A stretch of 35,274 nt of DNA from Burkholderiaceae bacterium (GTDB lineage Bacteria; Pseudomonadota; Gammaproteobacteria; Burkholderiales; Burkholderiaceae): positions 1 to 35,274 of the forward strand of contig JAIXPY010000185.1 of assembly GCA_027486025.1 (NCBI GenBank), read 5' to 3'. Within the stretch, counting starts at the first letter, position 1; every line of letters starts with the position of its first letter. The notes under the pieces were generated by a model that made no database searches, was not told the DNA's origin, and saw nothing but the letters and a program-made list of their open reading frames with translations. Positions 15,149 through 22,326 of the stretch are shown here, piece after piece. A program made the position numbers and the translations under genes.

Positions 15149-15791
15149 TGATAACCTGAAGGATAGCTACCTTGAATTGCTCTACAGGTTGCGCACCCTG
15201 AATGAGGAGGCGATCATTCAAAATCACAGCTGGCACAGAATGAATTCCGGCATCCAAATAGAATTTCTGCTGCTCACGTACCGCCTCTTTAAATTCATCA
15301 CTAGCGAGTACCTCTGCAGCGCGCGCACGATCTAATCCAGCTCTATCAACGGCATCCAGTACATTTGCGCGGTCATCTAAATTAACGGCAAGCGTGAAAT
15401 ACGTCCCTAATAGCTCCCGTTTCAGGCGATGCTGCGCAAGACTGCCTAGCTCGAGCCCAGCCCAATGTATTAGTCGGTGACAATCAAAGGTGTTGTAGAC
15501 CCATTTACGCCCTTCCGGATGAAAAGGGAAGCCTACTTCTGCTGCACGCTTTCGAATCTGCTCTTGGTTTTCACGAACCTGCTTTGGGCCAACACCGTAC
15601 TTTTCAACCAAATGCTCAATCACATCTTGTCCGCCTAAGGGCATAGCTGGGTTCAACTCAAATGGCTGAAAATGAACCTCAACCTGAACCTGATCGCCTA
15701 ACTCTGCTAGAGCTTGCTCGAGTGCGCCCAAGGCAACAGCACACCAAGGGCATGCAATATCAGATACAAAATCAATCTTGACTGTTTTCAT
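15141..15791 (-). CDS. DsbA-family thiol oxidoreductase, FrnE type
   Basis: 216 residues, no signal peptide, so cytoplasmic. DFVSDIACPWCAVALGAL places the CPWC active site at residues 14-17 after the first strand, as in FrnE and related 2-hydroxychromene-2-carboxylate isomerase-like proteins. GIHSVPAVILNDRLLIQGAQ near the C-terminus holds the cis-proline (SVPAV) of the thioredoxin fold. Family members act as cytoplasmic disulfide oxidoreductases or isomerases, often linked to oxidative stress. It begins 21 bp after the AhpD-like gene and overlaps the methyltransferase gene by 8 bp. Confidence 0.9.
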   Translation of the reverse strand: MKTVKIDFVSDIACPWCAVALGALEQALAELGDQVQVEVHFQPFELNPAMPLGGQDVIEHLVEKYGVGPKQVRENQEQIRKRAAEVGFPFHPEGRKWVYNTFDCHRLIHWAGLELGSLAQHRLKRELLGTYFTLAVNLDDRANVLDAVDRAGLDRARAAEVLASDEFKEAVREQQKFYLDAGIHSVPAVILNDRLLIQGAQPVEQFKVAILQVINE

Positions 15792-15812
15792 TATTTTTCT
15801 ATATCGCCTGCA

Positions 15813-16376
15813 TTAAACGGGAGGATGATCTTCTGGGCCCACCTTGAGGGCAATCAAAAAACGGGACACCATGTTGTAGGCTGCGATCACAGTGACTAAC
15901 TCGACCGTACAGGTATTGCCTAAGGCATCGCGTAAACGCACCATGAGCGCATCATCCACCTGAATGCTTCGAGTCATCTGCAGCGTGAGCTCAGCAGCAT
16001 CACACTCCACTGGACTAAAGCAGGCTTTGGGGAATTGCGGCGTACCTAGCAAACGCAAAGCTTCCACCTGTTCTTCGGTGCCACCGGCCTTTCTGAAGGG
16101 TGGCGCATGGTGAAAAAATTCATACTCAGCGCCATTTAAAACCGCAACGCCGCACATCGCCAACTCACGTAACTTGGGATCTAAAGCCAAATTATTGCGA
16201 ATCTCGCCCACAAAATGATTCCACCCCTCTGCAATCGGAATGCTATGCAATAGCATGCGATCTAAGTTAATAAAGTCTCCGCCGCGGCGTTTACGGATCG
16301 CGGCAACCAAGTCCGCAGGCTCAGCTAAATCAATCGGAATATAGGGAATTGGGCGATTTTGAGGGGTTTCAGACAT
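15813..16376 (-). CDS. Carboxymuconolactone decarboxylase/AhpD-like family protein
   Basis: 187 residues with the CMD helical core: RELAMCGVAVLNGAEYEFFHHAPPFRKAGGTEEQVEALR (about 70-108). The region where AhpD-type peroxidase partners have a CxxC pair reads EYEFFHH, so the thiol redox pair is missing. The glutamate and histidine typical of decarboxylase-like members remain. A peroxidase role is therefore unlikely; the real reaction is unknown. It is the first gene of a set with the FrnE-like oxidoreductase and a methyltransferase, divergent from trhO. Confidence 0.82.
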   Translation of the reverse strand: MSETPQNRPIPYIPIDLAEPADLVAAIRKRRGGDFINLDRMLLHSIPIAEGWNHFVGEIRNNLALDPKLRELAMCGVAVLNGAEYEFFHHAPPFRKAGGTEEQVEALRLLGTPQFPKACFSPVECDAAELTLQMTRSIQVDDALMVRLRDALGNTCTVELVTVIAAYNMVSRFLIALKVGPEDHPPV

Positions 16377-16477
16377 GGTAATTATTTTGTAAAAATAGAG
16401 GATTGATTAAAAGCAAAGACTACCACCCAAGGGCGGTGTGTTTGATAATAGAGGATGTTATTGATTACCTACCGCCA

Positions 16478-17242
16478 ATGAAGCCGATTCTCAATATTGC
16501 CGCATACCAATTTGTTCGCCTTGAGGGGCTCGATAGCCTGCGCCAGCAGATGCTCGACGCCTTGAATATGCGCCAACTAAGAGGTACTGTTTTGCTAGCC
16601 GGAGAAGGCATTAACCTGTTTTTGGCCGGCACTGAACCCATGTTGCGGGACTTTCTGGCCTGGCTACGCAGCGATCAGCGCTTTGCGCCCATTGAAGTCA
16701 AAGAAAGCTGGTCAGATAATCAGCCCTTTAAGAAAGCGCTGGTCAAAATCAAGAATGAAATCATTCGTATGAATCACCCTGCCATTCAACCTGAAACGGG
16801 CAGAGCCCACTTTATTGCGCCTACCAAACTGGCGGAATGGCTTGATCGCGGCACGGACGACTTAGGGCGGCCGGTTGTGATGATTGATACCCGTAACCAA
16901 TTTGAGGTGGAATACGGCAGCTTTGAAAATGCCGTGCATTTCAATATCCAAAAGTTCAGTGAATTTCCAGAAGCCATTAAAGCGCATCAAGCCGAGTTGG
17001 CAGATAAAACCTTGATTAGTTTTTGTACTGGCGGGATCCGCTGTGAAAAATCGGGGCTTTACATGCGCGAGATCGGCATAGAACACAGCTACCAACTGGA
17101 AGGTGGCATCCTCAAGTACTTTGAGGATGTGGGCTCAGCCCACTACCAGGGCAGTTGCTTTGTCTTTGATGAACGTGAAGCCCTGGAGCCCACACTCGAA
17201 TCGATTGGGATAGAACAATCGATTCGTAAAAAGCAGGTCTAA
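16478..17242 (+). CDS. trhO: tRNA uridine(34) hydroxylase TrhO (YceA, rhodanese domain)
   Basis: 254 residues. An N-terminal ferredoxin-like domain (LNIAAYQFVRLEGL, then GTVLLAGEGINLFLAG) precedes a rhodanese domain with VVMIDTRNQFEVEYGSF and the catalytic loop FCTGGIRCEKSG. This is the UPF0176/YceA layout. TrhO hydroxylates U34 of certain tRNAs in an oxygen-dependent step towards 5-alkoxyuridine derivatives. The start is ATG 16478, giving the family N-terminus MKPILNIAAY; an upstream in-frame ATG at 16403 adds residues without similarity. The ribosome site is weak. Its stop codon abuts that of the convergent monooxygenase-like gene. Confidence 0.93.
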   Translation: MKPILNIAAYQFVRLEGLDSLRQQMLDALNMRQLRGTVLLAGEGINLFLAGTEPMLRDFLAWLRSDQRFAPIEVKESWSDNQPFKKALVKIKNEIIRMNHPAIQPETGRAHFIAPTKLAEWLDRGTDDLGRPVVMIDTRNQFEVEYGSFENAVHFNIQKFSEFPEAIKAHQAELADKTLISFCTGGIRCEKSGLYMREIGIEHSYQLEGGILKYFEDVGSAHYQGSCFVFDEREALEPTLESIGIEQSIRKKQV

Positions 17243-17545
17243 CTAAGTCGATTTACCAACCAACTCAAAATGCTCCATAAAGGGGGGCTTAGTAAAGTAA
17301 GGACCGACAATCGCACGCCAATCTGTAAAGAGTGAAGACTCTCTAAAATCAACCATGTGATTTTCAAGCGTATCCCAATAAATCATGAGTAGGTAACGTG
17401 CGGGCGACTCCACGCAGTGATTTACTTTATATCCACGAAAGCCTTTTGATTTGGAAACTACCGTCTCTAAGCCGCGAATAATGGCCTCATTAAACTCCGC
17501 CTGCTTGCTTGGATCAATCTGAATATCGACGTGCTCTAAAATCAT
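17243..17545 (-). CDS. Dabb/ABM-fold small protein (antibiotic biosynthesis monooxygenase family)
   Basis: 100 residues. The ferredoxin-like alpha/beta fold is visible: MILEHVDIQIDPSKQAEFNEAI, SKGFRGYKV, YLLMIYWDTLENHM and SSLFTDWRAIVGPYF. Such dimeric barrel proteins include quinol monooxygenases, heme-degrading IsdG-like enzymes and stress-response proteins; the function here is unassigned. It lacks an evident IsdG heme motif. ATG 17545 has AAGGAG 7 nt upstream, which decides against an in-frame start 16 codons earlier. It is divergent from the chromate transporter genes. Confidence 0.87.
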   Translation of the reverse strand: MILEHVDIQIDPSKQAEFNEAIIRGLETVVSKSKGFRGYKVNHCVESPARYLLMIYWDTLENHMVDFRESSLFTDWRAIVGPYFTKPPFMEHFELVGKST

Positions 17546-17622
17546 GTTGTTACTCCTTATGTTGATGCCTCTAAGCACAGTATAGTAATCCACCGCCTAT
17601 CCACAAATCCTTAAATACTCCA

Positions 17623-18195
17623 TTGCCAACCCCCAATCCAATCAACCCAAGCCCGATCAAGCTCAGCGCGGGTGAGCTCTTTATTGGGTTTACCAAGATT
17701 AGCCTATCGGGTTTTGGCGGCGTATTACCTTGGGCACGGCGCACGATTGTGGAACAAAAGCAATGGATCACAGCCGCAGAATTCAATGCCATTTTAGGAA
17801 TCTGCCAGCTCGTTCCTGGACCCAATATTGTCAATCTTGCCGTATGCGTTGGCTCCCGCTTTGGCGGCGCAAAAGGGGCACTTGCAGCAGTCATGGGCCT
17901 CATGCTGGCGCCGATTGGCGTGGTCTTGCTATTGGCTATGTTGTACGACCACTTTAGTTACCTTGAGTCGGTTCAGGGCATGCTCCGCGGTATATCCGCC
18001 GTGGGCGTTGGCTTAATTGCAGCCACCGGTTTTAAGATGTTGCGTGAAGAATTACGCTACCCTCGGATGTTGCTGGTGATTGTTCTAACTCTCTTCATCG
18101 CCACCTGGCTTCGCCTGCCACTCGGGTGGGTCGTCCTCATTGCTTCGCCGCTCGCCCTATTCATTGCTTGGCATAAAACAAAGGGGGTCACGTGA
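17623..18195 (+). CDS. chrA: Chromate transporter, N-terminal-type short subunit (CHR family)
   Basis: 190 residues with five or six hydrophobic segments. KISLSGFGGVLPWARRTIVEQKQW and the loop CQLVPGPNIVNLAVCVGSRFGG are signature CHR motifs. Short-chain CHR proteins work in pairs, the two half-size proteins together forming the exporter of chromate (or a related oxyanion). The best start is TTG 17623; no in-frame ATG or GTG precedes the conserved region and no Shine-Dalgarno site is seen, so this start is tentative. It overlaps the second subunit gene by four bases. Confidence 0.88.
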   Translation: MPTPNPINPSPIKLSAGELFIGFTKISLSGFGGVLPWARRTIVEQKQWITAAEFNAILGICQLVPGPNIVNLAVCVGSRFGGAKGALAAVMGLMLAPIGVVLLLAMLYDHFSYLESVQGMLRGISAVGVGLIAATGFKMLREELRYPRMLLVIVLTLFIATWLRLPLGWVVLIASPLALFIAWHKTKGVT

Positions 18196-18710
18196 TCCTG
18201 CTGAGTTTGTTTCTCACCTTATCTGTTTTTTCATTGATTGCCTTTGGCGGAGTCAATGCCTTATTACCAACGCTCTTTGCGATCGCAGTCGAACAACAAC
18301 ATTGGATTGATGCGGACACGTTTGCCCATTATTTTGCGATTGCCCAAGCAGCACCAGGACCGAATTTAATGACCGTAACGCTGATTGGGTGGCATGTGAA
18401 TGGCGTAGTAGGTGCGCTGATCGCAACGCTGGCGATTTGCTGGCCATCTTCTATTCTGATCTTTTGGTTACAGCGCTTAATTAGCGCTATGCGGCATGAG
18501 CGGGCTAAGCAAACTATCCAATTTGCAGCAGCAGCGCTTGCAGTTGGGCTCATTCTTGCCTCAGCCTGGCAGATTGCCGTGCAGATTAATACCAATTGGC
18601 TCGCGTATGCTTTAACACTCGGTGCAGCATTGATTGCTACTGCAACCCGCTGGCATCCGATGTACCTGATTCTGATTGGTGCTGTTTTGGGATTACTGGG
18701 AGTAATCTAA
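18192..18710 (+). CDS. chrA: Chromate transporter, second short subunit (CHR family)
   Basis: 172 residues, hydrophobic throughout, with the CHR motifs IAFGGVNALLPTLFAIAVEQQHWID and IAQAAPGPNLMTVTLIGW in the same order as in the preceding protein. It starts with GTG 18192 in a GTGA overlap with the stop of the first subunit, so the pair is translationally coupled and should form one heteromeric exporter. It ends two bases before the stop of the convergent crcB. Confidence 0.9.
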   Translation: MILLSLFLTLSVFSLIAFGGVNALLPTLFAIAVEQQHWIDADTFAHYFAIAQAAPGPNLMTVTLIGWHVNGVVGALIATLAICWPSSILIFWLQRLISAMRHERAKQTIQFAAAALAVGLILASAWQIAVQINTNWLAYALTLGAALIATATRWHPMYLILIGAVLGLLGVI

Positions 18711-18712
18711 TC

Positions 18713-19090
18713 TTACTTGAGGGCTTGGTATGTCATGATCCCGAGGAAGGTCAATACAAGCGAGCCAATCACATGCAATAAAGCAGTCCCTACTGCCCAT
18801 GTGTATTCCCCACGCTGCATCATCTCCAGCACTTCTGCGGAGAAGCTTGAGAAGGTCGTCAGCCCGCCTAAAAATCCAGTGATAATAAATAAACGCCACT
18901 CAGGTCCAATGGCCGCATTGTTGCCAAAAAAAGCAACCGCAATCCCAACCAAATAACCGCCAAACAAATTAGCCAACAAGGTACCAAGAGGAAAGCTCGA
19001 CACCATCCCCGCGCCCAAGACATTAAAGCCAGCACGCAATAGCGCGCCGAAGCCCGCCCCACAAAAAATCGCTACCAGTGATGCACCCAT
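18713..19090 (-). CDS. crcB: Fluoride ion channel CrcB/Fluc
   Basis: 125 residues with four membrane segments. FGALLRAG near the start, LLANLFGGYLVG (conserved Asn in TM2) and GGLTTFSSFSAE (the Phe and Ser-rich fluoride pathway of TM3) are diagnostic. It forms a dual-topology dimeric channel that lets fluoride leave the cell. The start is ATG 19090; the frame extends further upstream into the dioxygenase gene without family similarity. It lies 13 bp after that gene and is probably cotranscribed. No fluoride riboswitch is visible. Confidence 0.95.
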   Translation of the reverse strand: MGASLVAIFCGAGFGALLRAGFNVLGAGMVSSFPLGTLLANLFGGYLVGIAVAFFGNNAAIGPEWRLFIITGFLGGLTTFSSFSAEVLEMMQRGEYTWAVGTALLHVIGSLVLTFLGIMTYQALK

Positions 19091-19103
19091 AGCTTGATTG
19101 TAG

Positions 19104-19883
19104 TTAATGGACGAGGAAGGACAGCATACTGATTGAACCCATTTCAATGCCATTGGTGATCACTTCGACCTGCTCGCCACTGCCTTGCAACGCTAAAGGG
19201 TACAAGGCAGGCCAATAGTGCTCTGGGGTTGGAATGGATAGCCGAGCCGCATCGCCCGCCCCTTCCCAGTCCAGTAAAGGTGGATGCTGATGAGCCAAAA
19301 TCTGACTGGTAAAAAACCGATTGAACTCATTTGCCCATGAGAGAGGCACTGCATCCGGATCCCAATCGATTAGGCGTAAGTTATGCACGATGTTTCCGCT
19401 ACCCAGAATAAGGATGTTTTCATCGCGTAGGGGTGCTAATTGTTTAGCTAGCGTGTAGTGCTCCTCTGCGTCAAGTGATCCATCTAGGCTGAGCTGTACT
19501 ACCGGCACATCGGCATTGGGATACAGATAGCGCAACACCGACCAAGCCCCATGATCGATTCCCCATTCGTGCTCTTCTAAAACCACCGCTTGCTTTAACA
19601 AAGACTGAACGCGTTGCGCGAGGGCCGGGCTGCCCGGCGCGGGATATTGAATTTGAAACAGGGCTTCGGGAAAACCGCCAAAATCATGAATGGTTTTGGG
19701 CTGAGGCATTGCCGTAAGCCAAACGCCCCGCGTCAGCCAATGGGCCGAGATCAGGAGAATGGCATCGGGTTTATGGAGGCGCTTACCGAGGGCCGCCCAT
19801 GCATCTGTGTGGCGATTCGGCTCTAAAGCGTACATCGGGCTGCCATGCCCAATAAAAACTGCGGGCTGGCGGTGTTTGCTCAT
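19104..19883 (-). CDS. ygiD: LigB-family extradiol dioxygenase, YgiD/DODA type
   Basis: 259 residues. Zinc or iron ligands are in place: GHGSPMYALE (His near residue 13), ISAHWLT (His near 48), the HDFGGFP block, and DHGAWSVL. This matches the class III ring-cleaving dioxygenases of the DOPA 4,5-dioxygenase type; the physiological substrate in bacteria is uncertain. GSGNIVHNLR near residue 160 is also typical. Upstream in-frame extension is not possible beyond ATG 19883. It precedes crcB by 13 bp and follows two small minus-strand genes. Confidence 0.9.
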   Translation of the reverse strand: MSKHRQPAVFIGHGSPMYALEPNRHTDAWAALGKRLHKPDAILLISAHWLTRGVWLTAMPQPKTIHDFGGFPEALFQIQYPAPGSPALAQRVQSLLKQAVVLEEHEWGIDHGAWSVLRYLYPNADVPVVQLSLDGSLDAEEHYTLAKQLAPLRDENILILGSGNIVHNLRLIDWDPDAVPLSWANEFNRFFTSQILAHQHPPLLDWEGAGDAARLSIPTPEHYWPALYPLALQGSGEQVEVITNGIEMGSISMLSFLVH

Positions 19884-19947
19884 TTCCGGCGGGAGGTGGG
19901 CTTCAACCGAAAACTAAGGGCATGAATGCCGTACTGCGTTGTGGCAA

Positions 19948-20085
19948 TTAGCCAAATACATAACCCGTATGGGCGGCAACCAACGCAAACAAAATGGCCA
20001 AGCTGGTCGCGACCGCCAACATCACGATCAAGGTGATGATCTTTTTATTGATCTCGTCTTTACTTTCTTTGTGCCACTCATTCAT
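19948..20085 (-). CDS. 45-residue single-pass membrane protein, unknown function
   Basis: ATG 20085 to TAA 19948 encodes 45 residues: a charged cytoplasmic head (MNEWHKESKDEINKK) and a hydrophobic helix (IITLIVMLAVATSLAILFAL), then a short tail. AAGGATGAG lies just before the ATG, a good ribosome site. The order of charged head and helix follows the positive-inside rule. I do not recognise a family. It lies between the 55-residue protein gene (92 bp upstream) and the dioxygenase gene (64 bp downstream) on the same strand. Confidence 0.7.
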   Translation of the reverse strand: MNEWHKESKDEINKKIITLIVMLAVATSLAILFALVAAHTGYVFG

Positions 20086-20177
20086 AACTCATCCTTCAAC
20101 AGTGCGTATTCAAGTGCAAATTGCAATTCCGCAATTATCCACCATATGGCTGGCGACTAGGCGGGTTGCCGGATACT

Positions 20178-20345
20178 TTAGCGGCCGCGGCCGGCTTTGC
20201 GCATCATGCCTTTACCGCCACCAAAGCCACTGGGGGGCTTGCCACCAGCGCCCTGAGGGCCCTTGCCGGCAGGGGGACGAACAGGCGGTTTAGCCACAAT
20301 GGGGCGGGCTGGAATCTTGGTAGCGGGTTTTTTTTCTTCAGTCAC
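20178..20345 (-). CDS. 55-residue Pro/Gly/Lys-rich basic protein, unknown function
   Basis: GTG 20345 to TAA 20178, with GGAG 6 nt upstream of the GTG. The product is of low complexity: an acidic-basic start (TEEKKPATK), a Pro-Lys-Arg middle (PARPIVAKPPVRPPAGKG) and a Gly-rich end (GFGGGKGMMRKAGRGR). It has no hydrophobic core and is strongly basic, so it is probably disordered and may bind nucleic acid or ribosomes. I recognise no family. It is divergent from the site-2 protease gene with 28 bp between the starts. Confidence 0.65.
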   Translation of the reverse strand: MTEEKKPATKIPARPIVAKPPVRPPAGKGPQGAGGKPPSGFGGGKGMMRKAGRGR

Positions 20346-20373
20346 GATGGGCTCCTGTGGATATCATGATGCC

Positions 20374-21036
20374 ATGATAAGTGCCTTTTCGATAGAAGCA
20401 ATAGCCATCAATGCGATTCCGCTGATTTTGGCCATCACCATTCATGAGGCAGCGCATGGTTATGTTGCCAAACGGCTCGGGGACAATACCGCTTTCCTGC
20501 TTGGAAGGGTCACCTTAAATCCCTTTAAACACATCGATTTAGTCGGCACCCTGGTGATTCCATTGGCCTTAATTCTCCTGAATTCAGGCTTTTTAATCGG
20601 CTACGCCAAGCCGGTGCCGGTCCGCTTTGATCGACTGAAAAACCCCAAAATCGACATGATTTGGGTTGCCTTAGCAGGGCCTGGGTCCAACTTCATACAG
20701 GCGATTGTGTGGGCCATCTTGTGGTTTATGCCGCAACTCTTGGGCATCGATGAGCCCTATTTGGGGGCAGTGGCTAAAGCGGGAGTCATGTGGAATATCA
20801 GCCTCCTCGTCTTTAATCTCCTGCCGATTCCGCCGATGGATGGCGGGAGAGTCTTAACCGGTCTCCTGCCTTACCGCCAGGCCGTGCCCTTTAGCCGAAT
20901 TGAGCCTTGGGGCTTTTTTATCGTCTTAGGCCTAGCCCTCACGGGACTGATTGGTGTTTGGTGGATGCAGCCTTTAAGTAGCTTCTTTTTATCGATCATC
21001 CGTTTTTTAATGTGGCCCCTGCAGTACTTGCTATAA
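20374..21036 (+). CDS. Site-2 protease family membrane metallopeptidase (M50)
   Basis: 220 residues with about five or six membrane segments. The zinc site is ITIHEAAHGY (His24, Glu25, His28) in the first helix, completed by NLLPIPPMDGGRVL (conserved Asp) near residue 150. The absence of a PDZ domain and the short length place it in the M50 group related to YwhC/Rip-like proteins rather than RseP. It should cut substrates within the membrane; targets are unknown. The start ATG 20374 is chosen because earlier in-frame ATGs lie inside the divergent 55-residue gene and add a non-hydrophobic Gly-rich tail. Confidence 0.9.
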   Translation: MISAFSIEAIAINAIPLILAITIHEAAHGYVAKRLGDNTAFLLGRVTLNPFKHIDLVGTLVIPLALILLNSGFLIGYAKPVPVRFDRLKNPKIDMIWVALAGPGSNFIQAIVWAILWFMPQLLGIDEPYLGAVAKAGVMWNISLLVFNLLPIPPMDGGRVLTGLLPYRQAVPFSRIEPWGFFIVLGLALTGLIGVWWMQPLSSFFLSIIRFLMWPLQYLL

Positions 21037-21120
21037 AAAACTAGCAGCGCTTGCTTAAAAAGGCGGCGAAGTGGGTTATGCTGATTCGGTAATTACCCTT
21101 TCCATTTACAAGGAGTTGAC

Positions 21121-21588
21121 ATGTCCAGTCGTTCATTTGCTACTACCACTGGCCTGCGCGTGTTGGCAGCATCCATCATCGTGATTGCAGCAAGCCCCGC
21201 TTCTGCGCAGTTTCAAAAGACAGAGGATGCCATTAAATACCGTCAAAGCGCATTCAGCCTAATAGGAACCCACTTCGGACGAATTGGTGCGGTTGTCAAA
21301 GGAGAAGTGCCTTACAACAAAGAGGATGTTGCTAAGAATGCAGCCATCGTTGCAACCTTATCCACCCTCCCATGGCAAGCTTTTGGCGCCGGCACCGAAG
21401 GTGGCAAAGCGCAACCCGGAATTTGGACCGAGGGCAATAAATTCAAAACAGGATCAGAGAAAATGCAGACCGCGATTGCTGAACTCAATCAAGCAGCGCA
21501 GTCAGGCAATCTGGAGAACATCAAAAAAGCATTTAGCGCTGCAGGACAAACTTGCAAAGCCTGCCACGACGACTTTAGAAAGAAATAA
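21121..21588 (+). CDS. Cytochrome c' (periplasmic, class II c-type)
   Basis: 155 residues: a signal peptide (1-29, ending in ASA-QF), a four-helix bundle, and the C-terminal heme site QTCKACHDDFRKK (CxxCH), the hallmark position for class II cytochrome c. Cytochromes c' bind NO and are tied to protection against nitrosative stress, although electron transfer roles also exist. Maturation would use the ccm system encoded at the end of this window. AAGGAG lies 6 nt before ATG 21121. It converges with the cytochrome b561 gene, overlapping it by 14 bp. Confidence 0.95.
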   Translation: MSSRSFATTTGLRVLAASIIVIAASPASAQFQKTEDAIKYRQSAFSLIGTHFGRIGAVVKGEVPYNKEDVAKNAAIVATLSTLPWQAFGAGTEGGKAQPGIWTEGNKFKTGSEKMQTAIAELNQAAQSGNLENIKKAFSAAGQTCKACHDDFRKK

Positions 21589-22264
21589 TTCCTAGGGCAT
21601 AGAGCAACAGTAAAGCGATTGCGCACAGCGATAGCAATGCGGTGAGTCGCTGTACTGCTCCGTCTTTAGAGGCAAGCAATTCTTTTGGGGGCAAACCTTT
21701 GCCCTCGCGCTCAAGATCGATTGCCTTATCACCCTGAATCATCGGCATCACGATCGATTCGCGCTTGACCCATTGGTAGTAGGCAATAGCCAAGAGGTGC
21801 AAACCAATTAATCCAAACAGAATGTTGGAATTCAATTCATGAATACTGCCAAGTAAACTGACGGTAGCATTCGATACATACTTGGCAAGCGGTCCTTGAA
21901 AGAGAATGTCATCGTCCGTAAACAAGCCGGTGCCGGCCTGAATACCAAGCACCAGCAACAAAGCAATAACCGATAGGCTGCCGAGCGGGCTGTGGCCGAG
22001 GCCGCCACCTTCCTTGCCAGTGAGAAAGGCGATGAGGCGCTGCGGACTTGGAACAAAGGTAATAAAGCGCGAGTGCACGGCGCCAATAAAACCCCACAGC
22101 ACCCGAAACAAAACCAAACTCAACACAGCGTAACCAAAGTAAGCATGCCATTGCATCCAATAACCGCCGATATTGACGCAGATCACCGCGCCCGTAATGC
22201 AGACAACCAGAAGCCAATGGAACAGCCTGGTTGGTAAATCCCAGATACGGAGGATTCTTTTCAT
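21575..22264 (-). CDS. Cytochrome b561 family membrane protein
   Basis: 229 residues. Four main membrane segments carry the histidines expected to hold two b hemes: RLFHWLLV near residue 17, WHAYFGY near 41, and IHELNSNILFGLIGLHLLAI near 150. A fifth hydrophobic segment lies near the C-terminus (LTALLSLCAIALLLLYALG). It is a di-heme quinol-linked electron carrier of the bacterial b561 type. Proteins of this kind are often encoded beside cytochrome c', as here, and may pass electrons to it. The start is ATG 22264; a TTG directly before it is also in frame. A small hairpin at 22277-22290 lies just upstream. Confidence 0.9.
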   Translation of the reverse strand: MKRILRIWDLPTRLFHWLLVVCITGAVICVNIGGYWMQWHAYFGYAVLSLVLFRVLWGFIGAVHSRFITFVPSPQRLIAFLTGKEGGGLGHSPLGSLSVIALLLVLGIQAGTGLFTDDDILFQGPLAKYVSNATVSLLGSIHELNSNILFGLIGLHLLAIAYYQWVKRESIVMPMIQGDKAIDLEREGKGLPPKELLASKDGAVQRLTALLSLCAIALLLLYALGIISF

Positions 22265-22326
22265 CAAATTAGTATAGGCGGATCTCCGCCATCAAACTAC
22301 CATTACCGCCTGAATTGCTAAGACGA

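Noticed and set aside
17571..17903. Minus-strand frame of 110 codons
   Set aside because: It is antisense to the conserved CHR motifs of the first chromate transporter subunit.
19091..19153. Longer CrcB N-terminus and a fluoride riboswitch ahead of crcB
   Set aside because: The extension overlaps the dioxygenase coding end and lacks similarity; the 13-bp gap is far too short for a riboswitch.
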